64,000 nt of DNA from JABDQA01 sp963759125 (GTDB lineage: Bacteria; Desulfobacterota; Desulfobulbia; Desulfobulbales; Desulfocapsaceae), in assembly GCA_963759125.1 (NCBI GenBank), contig CAVWXN010000004.1:124001-188000 (forward strand). The letters are read 5' to 3'. Positions 46,479 to 54,859 of the stretch are shown piece by piece (the stretch's first letter is position 1; every line of letters starts with the position of its first letter). Both the position numbers and the translations under genes were made by a program. Under the pieces are notes generated by a model. It was not told where the DNA came from. It made no database searches and saw only the letters and a list, made by a program, of their open reading frames with translations.

Positions 46479-48002
46479 TCAGTCGATATTAATAAGCTTG
46501 AGTGCAAGTCCGGTAACCGCGCCATAGAGATAGGCGATGACCGGTATGAACATGAATATTACTAGTGGCGCCAGCCACTTTGCTTTTTCATGTAGCGGGC
46601 CGGAAAGAAAAGCCAATACCTGATCCTGATGAGTGAATACCAGGTAATAGAGCAGCACGATAACCAGGAAATACCCAACCAGGTTCACGGCCTGGCGTTT
46701 TCCGAACATAAACTTTGATTCCAGTTCGTCGGCCGTGATAACAGGAGCTTTCAAGCGATCACGAATACTCATCGCCAGTTCTCGGGTTCGCCTGGTTCTG
46801 GTTGATTTTCCCTTGGACAGAAACATGTCGCCGACAACCACCAGGGCATAGTCGCCATCGCCCTGCACCCGTTCCAGAATTTTGTCATATCCGCCACAGA
46901 TGCTGGCTCCGCCGCCGCAGCGTCCTTGGTCGATCAGTTCTTCAATGGTGGTGCTTAGACCGCCATCGTTGATAACCACTAGCGGGTCATCATCTTCGAC
47001 ACCGCCGTCATCAATCTCGGGGCAGTCCCGCCGACCAAAATCATATTCCATATCTACGGCCCCTCTCTCATCGAAGGGTTCACTGGGCGATACCAGCCGC
47101 ATCAACTCGACAGCGGCCCCCCAGCGCTGGGCCAGTTGCATGATGTGATGAAAGTTCTCAGATTTTGGGTCAAAGCGTTCCTGCACCCAGAGGATATTGG
47201 TCGCCGCCATGGTGCAGTGAATTTCCCGGCAGTCTTTGAGCCCCGAGAGTACTTCGGGAATGAGTTGTTTGAAGTGTTCTTGATGCGGGGGGTAGGTCAC
47301 TGAAATAAAACCCGTGTCAGCTTTTACTCTGAGGTCGGCTCCTGTTGTTCTCTCATCGATGATGAGTTTGAGTTCCGCTTGAGCTGATAGGAAGAGATCT
47401 TCAAGAACCCGAGTGCTGGATAGGGTGCCTTGATATTCAGGTAATTGGGAAATCGCATGGAGCGTTTCGGCGGCGTTATGCACCGACATGTTTTCCAGAT
47501 TTATAAAAACATCGAATTTGGTTGGATCCTGGCCCGAGGCGTGATGGGTTTGGCGGATCCACCGGTCGATATCCTCATCGAGCTGGGCCAGGTAGTTTTC
47601 CGCCTGTTCCATCTGCATATTCAGGGCTTTTGCCGTTCTTTTTGTCCGGATGTCAAGCGGAGCTGATAACCCCACCCTTAATTTGTGGCATCCAGGAAGC
47701 ATCAGATGTCCCGCCCGACCACTGTAAATGAGGTTGCCCTCAAGCGCCTTGCGGCAGATATTGGCGGTTATAAAAGCGAGATAGAGTTTCTTCTCGCGAG
47801 CAAGTTTCTCCGTGGACGAAGGGCGTTTTATCAGGCTCATTTCCAAGCGGCCGACCTTGATTCCTTCCTCTTTGGCGCTTTCAAGAAGTTCTTCTCTGCT
47901 CAGTGTCGGCCATCCCGTTTTAACGGCCAGTTCGCGGGCCAAATCTTCTCTGCCTCCCTGGTACAGACTTGAGATCATTACGAGTGCCATTCCTTTATCC
48001 AA
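46479..48002 (-). CDS. Cytidylate-kinase-like membrane protein
   Basis: 507 residues. The N-terminal 200 residues match the AAA/P-loop cytidylate-kinase-like family (PF13189 type): MISSLYQGGREDLARELAVK, TGWPTLSREELLESAKEEGI, IYSGRAGHLML, but with a P-loop lacking the usual GxGKS/T. A central alpha/beta region (RVKADTGFISVTYPPHQEHF) and an acidic segment (GGVEDDDPLVVINDGG) follow, then two C-terminal membrane helices (LVGYFLVIVLLYYLVFT and APLVIFMFIPVIAYLYGAVT). Family members recur next to TauE and USP genes; the activity is unknown. Confidence 0.75.
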   Translation of the reverse strand: MDKGMALVMISSLYQGGREDLARELAVKTGWPTLSREELLESAKEEGIKVGRLEMSLIKRPSSTEKLAREKKLYLAFITANICRKALEGNLIYSGRAGHLMLPGCHKLRVGLSAPLDIRTKRTAKALNMQMEQAENYLAQLDEDIDRWIRQTHHASGQDPTKFDVFINLENMSVHNAAETLHAISQLPEYQGTLSSTRVLEDLFLSAQAELKLIIDERTTGADLRVKADTGFISVTYPPHQEHFKQLIPEVLSGLKDCREIHCTMAATNILWVQERFDPKSENFHHIMQLAQRWGAAVELMRLVSPSEPFDERGAVDMEYDFGRRDCPEIDDGGVEDDDPLVVINDGGLSTTIEELIDQGRCGGGASICGGYDKILERVQGDGDYALVVVGDMFLSKGKSTRTRRTRELAMSIRDRLKAPVITADELESKFMFGKRQAVNLVGYFLVIVLLYYLVFTHQDQVLAFLSGPLHEKAKWLAPLVIFMFIPVIAYLYGAVTGLALKLINID

Positions 48003-48028
48003 CCTCCTCTTTCTTGTTATAGGTTTCT

Positions 48029-48403
48029 TTATCTGACTTGAATTATCTGGCTTGAAATCAGTGGTTTTATATGTGCCATCGTTGGCTCGGACAGCTCATC
48101 GTCGCTGTTGAATACCAGCAGTCCTATGTGCTCGGCGTTGGCCAGCGTGACGACTTCATCAATCAGGTTTTCATCAATGCGATAGAGAGAGAGGGCTACG
48201 CCATGTTGTCGTGCATCGTCAATTAATTCTCCTAAGGATTTATCCAACAGGTTGACATTGTCATTTGTTTCTTCACCGGACTTCCTCTGCCGTATAATGA
48301 TTATCTGCGCCTGGATTCGCCCAGCGAGCGACAGGGCATAATGAACACTTTTGAGATTCCTGGCATGTTGTCCCAAGGGGACGAGGATCTTTTTTCTTTG
48401 CAT
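48029..48403 (-). CDS. Universal stress protein
   Basis: About 124 residues from the ATG at 48403 (MQRKKILVPLGQHARNLKSV). Single USP domain (AGRIQAQIIIIRQRK, RIDENLIDEVVTLANAEHIG). The open frame extends to a GTG at 48487, but that part is not USP-like; the start is uncertain. First gene of the operon behind the sigma-54 promoter. Confidence 0.72.
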   Translation of the reverse strand: MQRKKILVPLGQHARNLKSVHYALSLAGRIQAQIIIIRQRKSGEETNDNVNLLDKSLGELIDDARQHGVALSLYRIDENLIDEVVTLANAEHIGLLVFNSDDELSEPTMAHIKPLISSQIIQVR

Positions 48404-48544
48404 AGCTGTTAAACTCGTTAAGGAGTGTTCGGGGTCGGTATCAACGATGTATGCTCTCTGGGTCCGGTGTTTCAATTTGAAAAACACCTGCCAACACCCT
48501 GTCTTCGTTTAAAGTTATTGCTCGATGAGGCTTTGGTTCTTTAA

Positions 48545-48562
48545 TAACAATATTCGTGCCAA
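48545..48562 (-). promoter_or_regulatory. Sigma-54 (-24/-12) promoter of the island operon
   Basis: On the minus strand TTGGCACGAATATTGTTA: TGGCAC at -24 and TTGTT at -12, with the invariant GG-N10-G(C) spacing nearly kept (consensus TTGC has T at the C position). It lies about 140 bases upstream of the USP start and downstream of two palindromic sites. Confidence 0.75.
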
Positions 48563-48621
48563 AAAATATATATAATGATACTAGTTATTTATGGGTACTG
48601 TCCAAGGCGGGATGGCAACAA

Positions 48622-48640
48622 TTGTTTCGATATGAAACAA
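48622..48640. promoter_or_regulatory. Upstream activator site 1
   Basis: TTGTTTC-GATAT-GAAACAA, a perfect 7-base inverted repeat, about 75 bases upstream of the -24 box. The same 17-mer TTGTTTCGATATGAAAC is repeated at 48704-48720. Confidence 0.75.
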
Positions 48641-48703
48641 AAAGTGTGAACATATCACGAACGTTTGTCAAAAAAATATAATTATATTAATGATATATAT
48701 TTT

Positions 48704-48720
48704 TTGTTTCGATATGAAAC
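48704..48720. promoter_or_regulatory. Upstream activator site 2
   Basis: Second exact copy of TTGTTTCGATATGAAAC, 82 bases (about eight helical turns) from the first, so both face the same side of the DNA. Best candidate target is the island's own sigma-54 response regulator. Confidence 0.75.
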
Positions 48721-48838
48721 GATGTTCATGGACGAGATAGGCGGGTTATCATTGAGCCATGACAGCTCAATTAATGATCGAGTATTGCTGGCTGGATATT
48801 GATGCGCCGGAATAGGGCACTGGAAGACTTGGTTGAAA

Positions 48839-50188
48839 TCAGTTGAGCTGGTAATGTTTCATTTTGCGCCAGAGCGTGGTTCGGGGAATCTTGAGTATGG
48901 AGGCCGCGAGGCCTTTCCGGCCATCGGTTTTTAACAGTACCTGCTGTATGTAATGCTTTTCCTGTTCTTCGAGCGAGGGCCAGGAATGAGTCTCAAAATT
49001 ACTCATGCTGAGTTCCCTCAGATCGGAGGGGAGGTCATAGGGTTTAAGGACCGACCCCTCGGACAGGGCGACGGCTCTTTCAATGAGATTTTCAAGTTCG
49101 CGAACATTTCCAGGAAAAGGGTAGCGAGTGAGAATATCCAGAGTTCCGGCGGAAATCCCGCATATCATTTTATTGAAAGCTCGATTGTATTTTCCCAGGA
49201 AGTGCTGAACAAGAAGCGGTATATCGTCAGTTCTATTTCTCAGCGGCGGCAGCGTGATGCTTACCACGTTTAAACGATAATAAAGATCTTCCCGAAACTC
49301 CCTTTTTTCAGCCATAGACTTGAGGTCCCGGTTACTGGCGGCGACCAGACGGGCATCGATTGGCTGGGCTTTTACCCCCCCCACCCGAATAAGCGTGCGT
49401 TCCTCGACGAAACGGAGGAGCTTGGTCTGCATGCTGATCGGCATTTCACTGATTTCATCCAGAAAAATGGTGCCACGATGGGCTGCTTCCAGCAGTCCGA
49501 CCTTGGCTTCCGCCGCACCGGTAAATGCACCCTTTTCGTGTCCGAACAGTTCATTGGCTATCAATTCTTCGGTAAATCCTCCGCAATTAAACGATATGAA
49601 AGGGTAATTGCTGCGGGGATTTCTCTGATGCAAAGCCCTGGCCACCATTTCCTTGCCAGTACCGCTTTCTCCCTGGATGAGTACCGTGCAGTCAAGAGGA
49701 GCCACTTTGCCGATAAGATGAAAGACCTCGAGCATGGCTTTGCTGTTGCCGAGCATCTTCGCCGGCCGATTCTGAGAGAAGAGCTCCTCTTTGAGCGCAT
49801 CTTTCTCTCGCACCAGCAAAACTTTGTCAAGGGCTCTACGCACCAGTAGTTTTAGCTCAGCCATCTTTATCGGCTTGGTTACGTAGTGGAAAGCTCCTGC
49901 TCTGATAGCCTGTATTGCACTGTCCACCGTGCTGTATCCGGTAATGATAATGACTTCACAATGAGGATGGTTGTTTCGGACCGCCTTGAGCAGCTCAAGA
50001 CCGTTGAATCCAGGTAAGCGCAAGTCACAGAGGACCAGATCAAAAGCTGTTTCAGTAAAACGGGCCAGAGCGGCTTCTCCATCAGGAAAGGTATCTACCT
50101 CCCAATTTTCTTCTTTACTCAAACCTCTTTTAATTTCACGGCGAACGATTGATTCATCGTCGATAACCGCAATTTTAAAGAGATCCAT
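48839..50188 (-). CDS. Sigma-54-dependent response regulator (NtrC family)
   Basis: 449 residues. Receiver domain (1-120; Asp in LVLCDLRLPGFNG, Lys in YVTKPIKM), AAA+ domain (about 140-380) with GESGTGKEMVARALH, the sigma-54 motif KGAFTGA, GTIFLDEISEM and LVAASNRDL, and a Fis-type helix-turn-helix at the end (GRKGLAASILKIPRTTLWRK). It lies 2 bases downstream of its kinase. Two matching palindromes and a sigma-54 promoter lie right after it, before the effector operon. Confidence 0.93.
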   Translation of the reverse strand: MDLFKIAVIDDESIVRREIKRGLSKEENWEVDTFPDGEAALARFTETAFDLVLCDLRLPGFNGLELLKAVRNNHPHCEVIIITGYSTVDSAIQAIRAGAFHYVTKPIKMAELKLLVRRALDKVLLVREKDALKEELFSQNRPAKMLGNSKAMLEVFHLIGKVAPLDCTVLIQGESGTGKEMVARALHQRNPRSNYPFISFNCGGFTEELIANELFGHEKGAFTGAAEAKVGLLEAAHRGTIFLDEISEMPISMQTKLLRFVEERTLIRVGGVKAQPIDARLVAASNRDLKSMAEKREFREDLYYRLNVVSITLPPLRNRTDDIPLLVQHFLGKYNRAFNKMICGISAGTLDILTRYPFPGNVRELENLIERAVALSEGSVLKPYDLPSDLRELSMSNFETHSWPSLEEQEKHYIQQVLLKTDGRKGLAASILKIPRTTLWRKMKHYQLN

Positions 50189-50190
50189 TC

Positions 50191-51627
50191 TTATGCTCCG
50201 GACGTTTCAGTGGGCAAAAAGATGGAAAAACATGCCCCGTTACCAACCTCGCTCTTAACTTCGAGTCTTCCCCCATTTTTCTTTATAACCGAATAGCTGA
50301 CAGAAAGGCCGAGCCCGGTGCCTTCTCCCTCCTCCTTTGTGGTGAAAAAAGGATCGAAGATACGATCGATATATTCTTTGGGAATTCCAGGGCCGTTGTC
50401 AATGATATCGATTCTCACTTCACCCGGCACGTTTGTCAGTTTGATGACTGCCTTGAGGCTGCCTCCGTCTTCCATGGCCTGGACGCTGTTGAGAAACAGG
50501 TTAAGGAGCACCTGCTGGATCCCCCCCTTGTCCATGAATACATGGGGAAGGTCATCTTCAGCCTCTTTGACGAAATTGATAGTGTGCAGGTCCATTTCGT
50601 TTTTAAGAAGCCGAACAGTCTTGTCGACCAGTTCTTCAATATCGAACACTTCAACTTTGGGATGGCTGGCCCGCGAAAATTCCAAAAGATTCCTAACGAT
50701 ATCACTGGTACGGTCGCTCTGATCCATCGCGTCTTGATAAAGCTTCTGACGCTCTTCGTAGCTCATGGTTTCACCGTCCTCGATCAAAGCTTCAATGGTC
50801 AGCGACAGATTGTTGACGGCATTATTTATTTCGTGGGCAATGCCTGCTGTTAATGTGCTAATGGAGGCAATCTTTCTTGAGTGGACCAGTTCTTCCTGGC
50901 GCTTTTCCAGTTCGGACATCATCCGATTGATAGCCAGGACAAGGTGATGAATCTCATTTTTATCTCCGCCATAAGGTGTAATCTGCTGGAATGCGCCCGC
51001 TGCAACGGCCTCTGATTCACGGGTGATGCGGGCCAGTGGCCGTAGCACTTTTTCGGTTATGTAAAAAATCACAAAACTGAGAAGAATCACGAGAAAAAGG
51101 AGAGCGATGAGAGGTAAAGGAATAATGCGCTGGAGAAGCGTATTGATTTCCCTTCGCTGTGTGCTCATCACCTGATCTGCAAGCACCATTAGATTTTGAC
51201 CGATCCCGCGGATCTGCTCCTGAAGTGCAGTGCAGTCCTGTACCTCACAGTCAGCCTGGTGCAGTTGGGTCATTAAATCGGAATAATTGTCGGTATAGTG
51301 CCTGAAGTTATCATAATTTTGCTCACCAATGGCTTTAACCAGACTGTCATGTTCCCGCTGGAGGTCCAAGGTCAGCTGGTTGCTGTAGGTGACGTTTTCT
51401 TCGTAATTGAAATCATGGCGATAGAGGAAATAATTTTTTTCGTATCTTCTCATCTCCAAGAGGCTGCTGTTAATTTCCTCGGCCAGCTCAAAGAATTGCA
51501 TCGATCGCGACAATTCCTTAAAGTTTCGGTAATCGAGAATCACGACGATGGCCATGAAAACAAAACAGCTTAAAAAGGCCATCATAATCTGCCAACGTAT
51601 GGTTTGTGGAATGAGATTCATGCTCAA
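50191..51627 (-). CDS. Sensor histidine kinase, partner of the sigma-54 regulator
   Basis: 478 residues. Membrane helix 1 (about 12-32), a periplasmic sensor of ~135 residues with one Cys pair (CEVQDC), helix 2 (about 168-190, LPLIALLFLVILLSFVIFYI), HAMP (about 190-245), HisKA with phospho-acceptor in TAGIAHEINNAVNNL, and HATPase with DKGGIQQVLLNLFLNSVQ, DNGPGIPKEY and GEGTGLGLS. The Cys pair could make it redox- or metal-responsive; inference. A start three codons in (MNLIPQ) is equally possible. Confidence 0.92.
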   Translation of the reverse strand: MSMNLIPQTIRWQIMMAFLSCFVFMAIVVILDYRNFKELSRSMQFFELAEEINSSLLEMRRYEKNYFLYRHDFNYEENVTYSNQLTLDLQREHDSLVKAIGEQNYDNFRHYTDNYSDLMTQLHQADCEVQDCTALQEQIRGIGQNLMVLADQVMSTQRREINTLLQRIIPLPLIALLFLVILLSFVIFYITEKVLRPLARITRESEAVAAGAFQQITPYGGDKNEIHHLVLAINRMMSELEKRQEELVHSRKIASISTLTAGIAHEINNAVNNLSLTIEALIEDGETMSYEERQKLYQDAMDQSDRTSDIVRNLLEFSRASHPKVEVFDIEELVDKTVRLLKNEMDLHTINFVKEAEDDLPHVFMDKGGIQQVLLNLFLNSVQAMEDGGSLKAVIKLTNVPGEVRIDIIDNGPGIPKEYIDRIFDPFFTTKEEGEGTGLGLSVSYSVIKKNGGRLEVKSEVGNGACFSIFLPTETSGA

Positions 51628-52249
51628 CTTTTCTTGACGTTGCCATTTTTATCAGACTACCGGACTTGTTGAGAATCACGTTAGCCCTTTCTGGGGCCAA
51701 ATTCAAATATGATTTAAATGTGAGCAGGCTTTTGTTTTATTTTCGGCCTCAGATTGGCTTTAAAGGTTCTCTATAAGACCGTGTGTGACTAAGCCGGATT
51801 AGAATCAACATACAGCGAATCAGGCTTTAAGCAAAAAGGACAATCGACATGTTAGGTGATGGAATCTGTTCGAGTATTTCCAATCATTCGTATCAATAAG
51901 AAAGATTCTCATTATAAATCTGGTTATGGTGACCTTTACCCCATAAAAATCCGGGGCTTCTCATAACCGAAACCGTAAATCTGTGAGGATTTCTAAGTAT
52001 TTTAACCAAATCTGTACAGAAAGACGTTCGTTTTAGTTATAGAATTCATTGGGCAGTAACTGACTACTGAATTTAACATGGCCACAACAAAGATAATAAA
52101 TTTGTCCTCAACGTTAACGAAGGGTTGTTCCTGCTAAGGTGATCGCAGCTATAAGTGGTTGAACTTAATATTGCCATGACGAAGATGAGCGATGCTAACG
52201 AAGGAATCGTTTGGGAATTCCACGATTGATGCAAAAATCTACCAGAAGT
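51628..52249. other. Gene-free island stretch with hairpin and degenerate repeat
   Basis: A hairpin GGTTATG...CATAACC with inner CCCC/GGGG at about 51922-51969. Two diverged blocks, near 52070-52125 and 52157-52213, share AT-rich runs and TTAACGAAGG/CTAACGAAGG. No gene recognised; it must hold the kinase-regulator promoter. Confidence 0.4.
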
Positions 52250-52580
52250 CTACTGGGTGACGAGGCAACAACAAGCTGATACTTCTTCAACCGAGAGGGT
52301 GTTTGTAACAGTGTTATCTACCTTTTGAAGTTTGATTTTGGACGCTGGGTTTGATCCCTCTGGTAGAAGTCCTGCCTCGATATGCCAATTGTACATTCTC
52401 TTGATGAATGTAAGGACATGTCTGATCCTAGCTGGCGCGTAGCCTTTGTCTTTCATATTACCAAGAATCTGCACAATGCCTTGGGTTGTGTGCTAGTCAC
52501 AACGGGAAACATGCTTATTCCAGTGCTCAAGGTCATTCTTGTATGACTTCTTGGTCAACTGGGATGTGATTGGAGAGGAA
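52250..52580 (-). pseudogene. Tyrosine recombinase remnant (SAM-like N-terminal domain only)
   Basis: Two adjoining frames give a phage-integrase SAM-like domain: PITSQLTKKSYKNDLEHWNK in one, then, after a stop and frame change near 52490, MKDKGYAPARIRHVLTFIKR and MYNWHIEAGLLPEGSNPASK in the other. It ends at 52250 with no catalytic R-H-R-Y domain. It sits directly beside the tRNA 3' end, the normal place for an island integrase, and is clearly dead. Confidence 0.8.
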
Positions 52581-52600
52581 TGGCTAACTACTTGATATCC

Positions 52601-52647
52601 ATGGCGCGCCCGGAGGGATTCGAACCCCCGACACCCAGGTTCGAAGC
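52601..52647 (-). repeat. attR: 47-bp direct repeat within tRNA-Arg
   Basis: Identical to 41093-41139. It covers the tRNA from the anticodon arm to the CCA end, so integration regenerates a complete tRNA on this side. Confidence 0.93.
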
Positions 52648-52678
52648 CTGGTGCTCTATCCAGCTGAGCTACGGGCAC
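52602..52678 (-). tRNA. tRNA-Arg (anticodon TCG)
   Basis: 77 bases with encoded CCA. Acceptor GTGCCCG pairs with CGGGCGC (one G-T pair), D arm GCTCAGCTGGATAGAGC, anticodon stem CCAGG/CCTGG with loop CTTCGAA (anticodon TCG), T arm GGGGGTTCGAATCCCTC. The 3' side is the attachment core of the adjacent island. Confidence 0.97.
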
Positions 52679-53004
52679 GCGGTGAAATAAGTCGCTGTTC
52701 TACCAACACATAATCAGGAAGTCAAGTTGAGACAAGAGAAGGGGATGCAAAAACCTTGATGGAAAATCCATGTTATGCACTGTCCTTACAATGAGTTATC
52801 ATCTTGGTATCAAGAGGAAAATTAAACATGGTTGTGATCGTCTACAGCAGAGAGAAATAGGCACGATCTTTAATCGGGCTGGATTTGCTCGAATCGTTTC
52901 GTTATCCGTTGGCATCTATCGGTTGATAAATGTTAAAATGATAATTCTCTAAATTTCTTTTATCACCAGCCCGATAGACTCACGCTCAGATCAGAAGGTT
53001 AACA
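52679..53004. other. Intergenic region right of the island
   Basis: No gene recognised; the tRNA promoter (minus strand) and the YciI gene promoter must lie here. Nothing distinctive seen. Confidence 0.35.
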
Positions 53005-53301
53005 ATGCTGTTTGTGATCCGATTCGTTGATAAGCTGAATAGGCAGGAAGTCAGAGAGCAGCATCTCGATGCTCATCTCTCATGGCTGGCTGAACGAAAA
53101 AAATCGATACTTGTCGCAGGCTCGTTAAGAGTGGATCCTGATTCTAACCCGACAGGCGCATTTTGGGTGGTAGAGGCTGAAAGTAAAGTTGATGCGGAAA
53201 AGCTCTTTTTAGCGGACCCGTTTTGGACGAACGGGTTGCGTGAGAGTGTTGAGATTCTGCATTGGTCAAAAGCATTTCCCGACGAACAGACGTTAATTTG
53301 A
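53005..53301 (+). CDS. YciI family protein
   Basis: 98 residues, ferredoxin-like YciI fold: MLFVIRFVDKLNRQEVREQH, LDAHLSWLAERKKSILVAGS with the conserved His/Asp-type pair, then GAFWVVEAESKVDAEKLFLA and DPFWTNGL. Family members are small possible hydrolases or binding proteins of unsettled role. AGAAGG precedes the ATG. Confidence 0.85.
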   Translation: MLFVIRFVDKLNRQEVREQHLDAHLSWLAERKKSILVAGSLRVDPDSNPTGAFWVVEAESKVDAEKLFLADPFWTNGLRESVEILHWSKAFPDEQTLI

Positions 53302-53339
53302 CGGATACCTCAGGTATAAGATTATCTCTGTTTGCCTTT

Positions 53340-53484
53340 AGGCTACCTTGAAAAATCACTTTTTCGCCCAAACTCCGCGTTGCGCATGAAAATTTTATCC
53401 TCGACATATCAACTATATGCCTGCGGCTAAATTTACATTCGCGCCTTGATTATGAACGAAAATTTCAATTTTTCAAGGCAGCCT
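53340..53484. repeat. MITE-like element with 17-bp terminal inverted repeat
   Basis: AGGCTACCTTGAAAAAT at the left (53340-53356) and ATTTTTCAAGGCAGCCT at the right (53468-53484) are inverted copies with one mismatch. The core TATGCCTGCGG...CGCGCCTTGATT (53416-53452) recurs at 37588-37620. Non-coding; a dispersed, probably non-autonomous repeat family. Confidence 0.65.
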
Positions 53485-53752
53485 TGAGTCTCAGGTCGAT
53501 CTTTGAAGGGCTCAAAGCTGCTCGATGTAAAAAATGCGAAAACGTAGGTAAGGACTTAAAATGGAATTGACATGAACTAATTGTTTGCATAAGTTAATAT
53601 TAACCTATATAGAATGTTTATGCCGCGGTTTCTTGTTTACCGAGAAACTCTCTGCCAATAAATCCACGAGTGGCTTTTCCGGGGCGCTGTGCTCGGAGGG
53701 TTGAATCTCCGGGTATGATGAATTGGGGAACACCGGACGAAAGGATGGTGCT

Positions 53753-54859
53753 ATGGGCGTTGCATTATTAGGAATGGGCATCTGCGGCTTCACTCCCACG
53801 TCGACAGGTCTGTCGTATCGTGAGATGATTGCCAAAGCTGCCAAAATGGCTTACAGGGATGCGGGCGTCACGATAGATCAGATAGACGGTGCCGTATCTG
53901 CAGAAGAAGACTTTCCCTCTGGCTATTCGATAGCCGACGAGTATGTTCCCGATCAGCTTGGCATGGTGCGCAAACCGGTGTACACCATCCCTGGCGATTT
54001 CATGCATGCCGTGGCATCGGCAGCCATGCAGATCGAAACAGGACGTTTCGATATCCTGGTCGTCGAGTCCTACAGCAAGGCCTCGAATGTTTTGACCAAG
54101 GATGAAATGGTTCGCTTCGCCTTCGACCCGATCTACAATCGTTTTGGCCTGTCGCCGCACTGGCTGGCTGGACTGGAGCTCAATTCTTTTCTGAGCGAAG
54201 CTGGATATACGATCGAGGAGGTGGCCGAAGTTGTAGTCAAAAATCGTGCCGCCGCCGTTGCCAACGCGAATGCTCCCTACGGCGACAATTTCTCTGTTGA
54301 TGACGTTCTTGACGCTCGTCCGGTGTCCCTGCCCCTGACGGAGTTGATGTTTGCCCAATATGCCGATGGTGCGATAATTGCGGTGCTGGGCACCGACGAG
54401 GCGGCCCGCACCTACGCCAAAAAACCTGCCTTTTTCTCGGGCATCGGCTGGGGGTCGGGTACTTCCATCCTCGAACGCCGTGATCACAGCTTTTCGATCG
54501 GTACGGCTCTAGCCGCCGAGAGAGCCTACAAAGAGTCGGGCGTTAACAACCCGACGGCAGAAATCGATGCCTTCTTTGTCTCCGACACCTGCGCCCATCG
54601 GCAGCTCATGCATATGGAAGCGTTAGGAGTTACCGGCAGCCATAATCTGATTGTCAATCCGAATGGCGGGGCCCTGGGGGGCGGCGATCTGTTTGAAGCA
54701 ACCGGCGGCGCGCGTCTCTACGAAGCGTTCTCGCAGCTGCGAGGTGAAGCCGGCAGATGTCAGGTAAACGCTGAGCGTACATTGGTACAAGCCTGGCGTG
54801 GAGTCCCGACCGATTCCTGCGTCGTGGCCATACTAGACATGGAAAGGAGGGCGCTATGA
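53753..54859 (+). CDS. Thiolase-like protein, lacks nucleophilic Cys
   Basis: 368 residues from the ATG at 53753 (AAGGATGG upstream). Thiolase fold (MGVALLGMGICGFTPTSTGL, AYRDAGVTIDQIDGAV), but at the canonical Cys position it reads DFMHAVASAAMQIETGRFDI with no Cys, and the C-terminal GHP loop is GGGDLFEATGG. It overlaps the next gene by 4 bases (ATGA). Such degenerate thiolases usually work as heteromers with a DUF35 partner in acyl-CoA cleavage or condensation. The paralogue downstream carries the OB-fold modules, so the two probably form one enzyme. Confidence 0.82.
   Translation: MGVALLGMGICGFTPTSTGLSYREMIAKAAKMAYRDAGVTIDQIDGAVSAEEDFPSGYSIADEYVPDQLGMVRKPVYTIPGDFMHAVASAAMQIETGRFDILVVESYSKASNVLTKDEMVRFAFDPIYNRFGLSPHWLAGLELNSFLSEAGYTIEEVAEVVVKNRAAAVANANAPYGDNFSVDDVLDARPVSLPLTELMFAQYADGAIIAVLGTDEAARTYAKKPAFFSGIGWGSGTSILERRDHSFSIGTALAAERAYKESGVNNPTAEIDAFFVSDTCAHRQLMHMEALGVTGSHNLIVNPNGGALGGGDLFEATGGARLYEAFSQLRGEAGRCQVNAERTLVQAWRGVPTDSCVVAILDMERRAL

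Larger units (their letters stand above)
41093..52647. mobile_element. Integrated genomic island at tRNA-Arg(TCG), about 11.55 kb
   Basis: Bounded by identical 47-base direct repeats (41093-41139 and 52601-52647) that duplicate the tRNA 3' end. The only recombination gene is a broken tyrosine-recombinase N-terminal fragment beside the tRNA, so the island is probably fixed. Inside are a sensor kinase, a sigma-54 response regulator, universal-stress proteins, a cytidylate-kinase-like membrane protein, a TauE/SafE permease, a receiver protein, an unknown signalling membrane protein and a Cys-rich protein. No phage structural or conjugation genes are seen. Confidence 0.88.

Noticed and set aside
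41093..52647. Prophage
   Set aside because: No capsid, terminase, tail or lysis genes; only an integrase remnant and attachment repeats.
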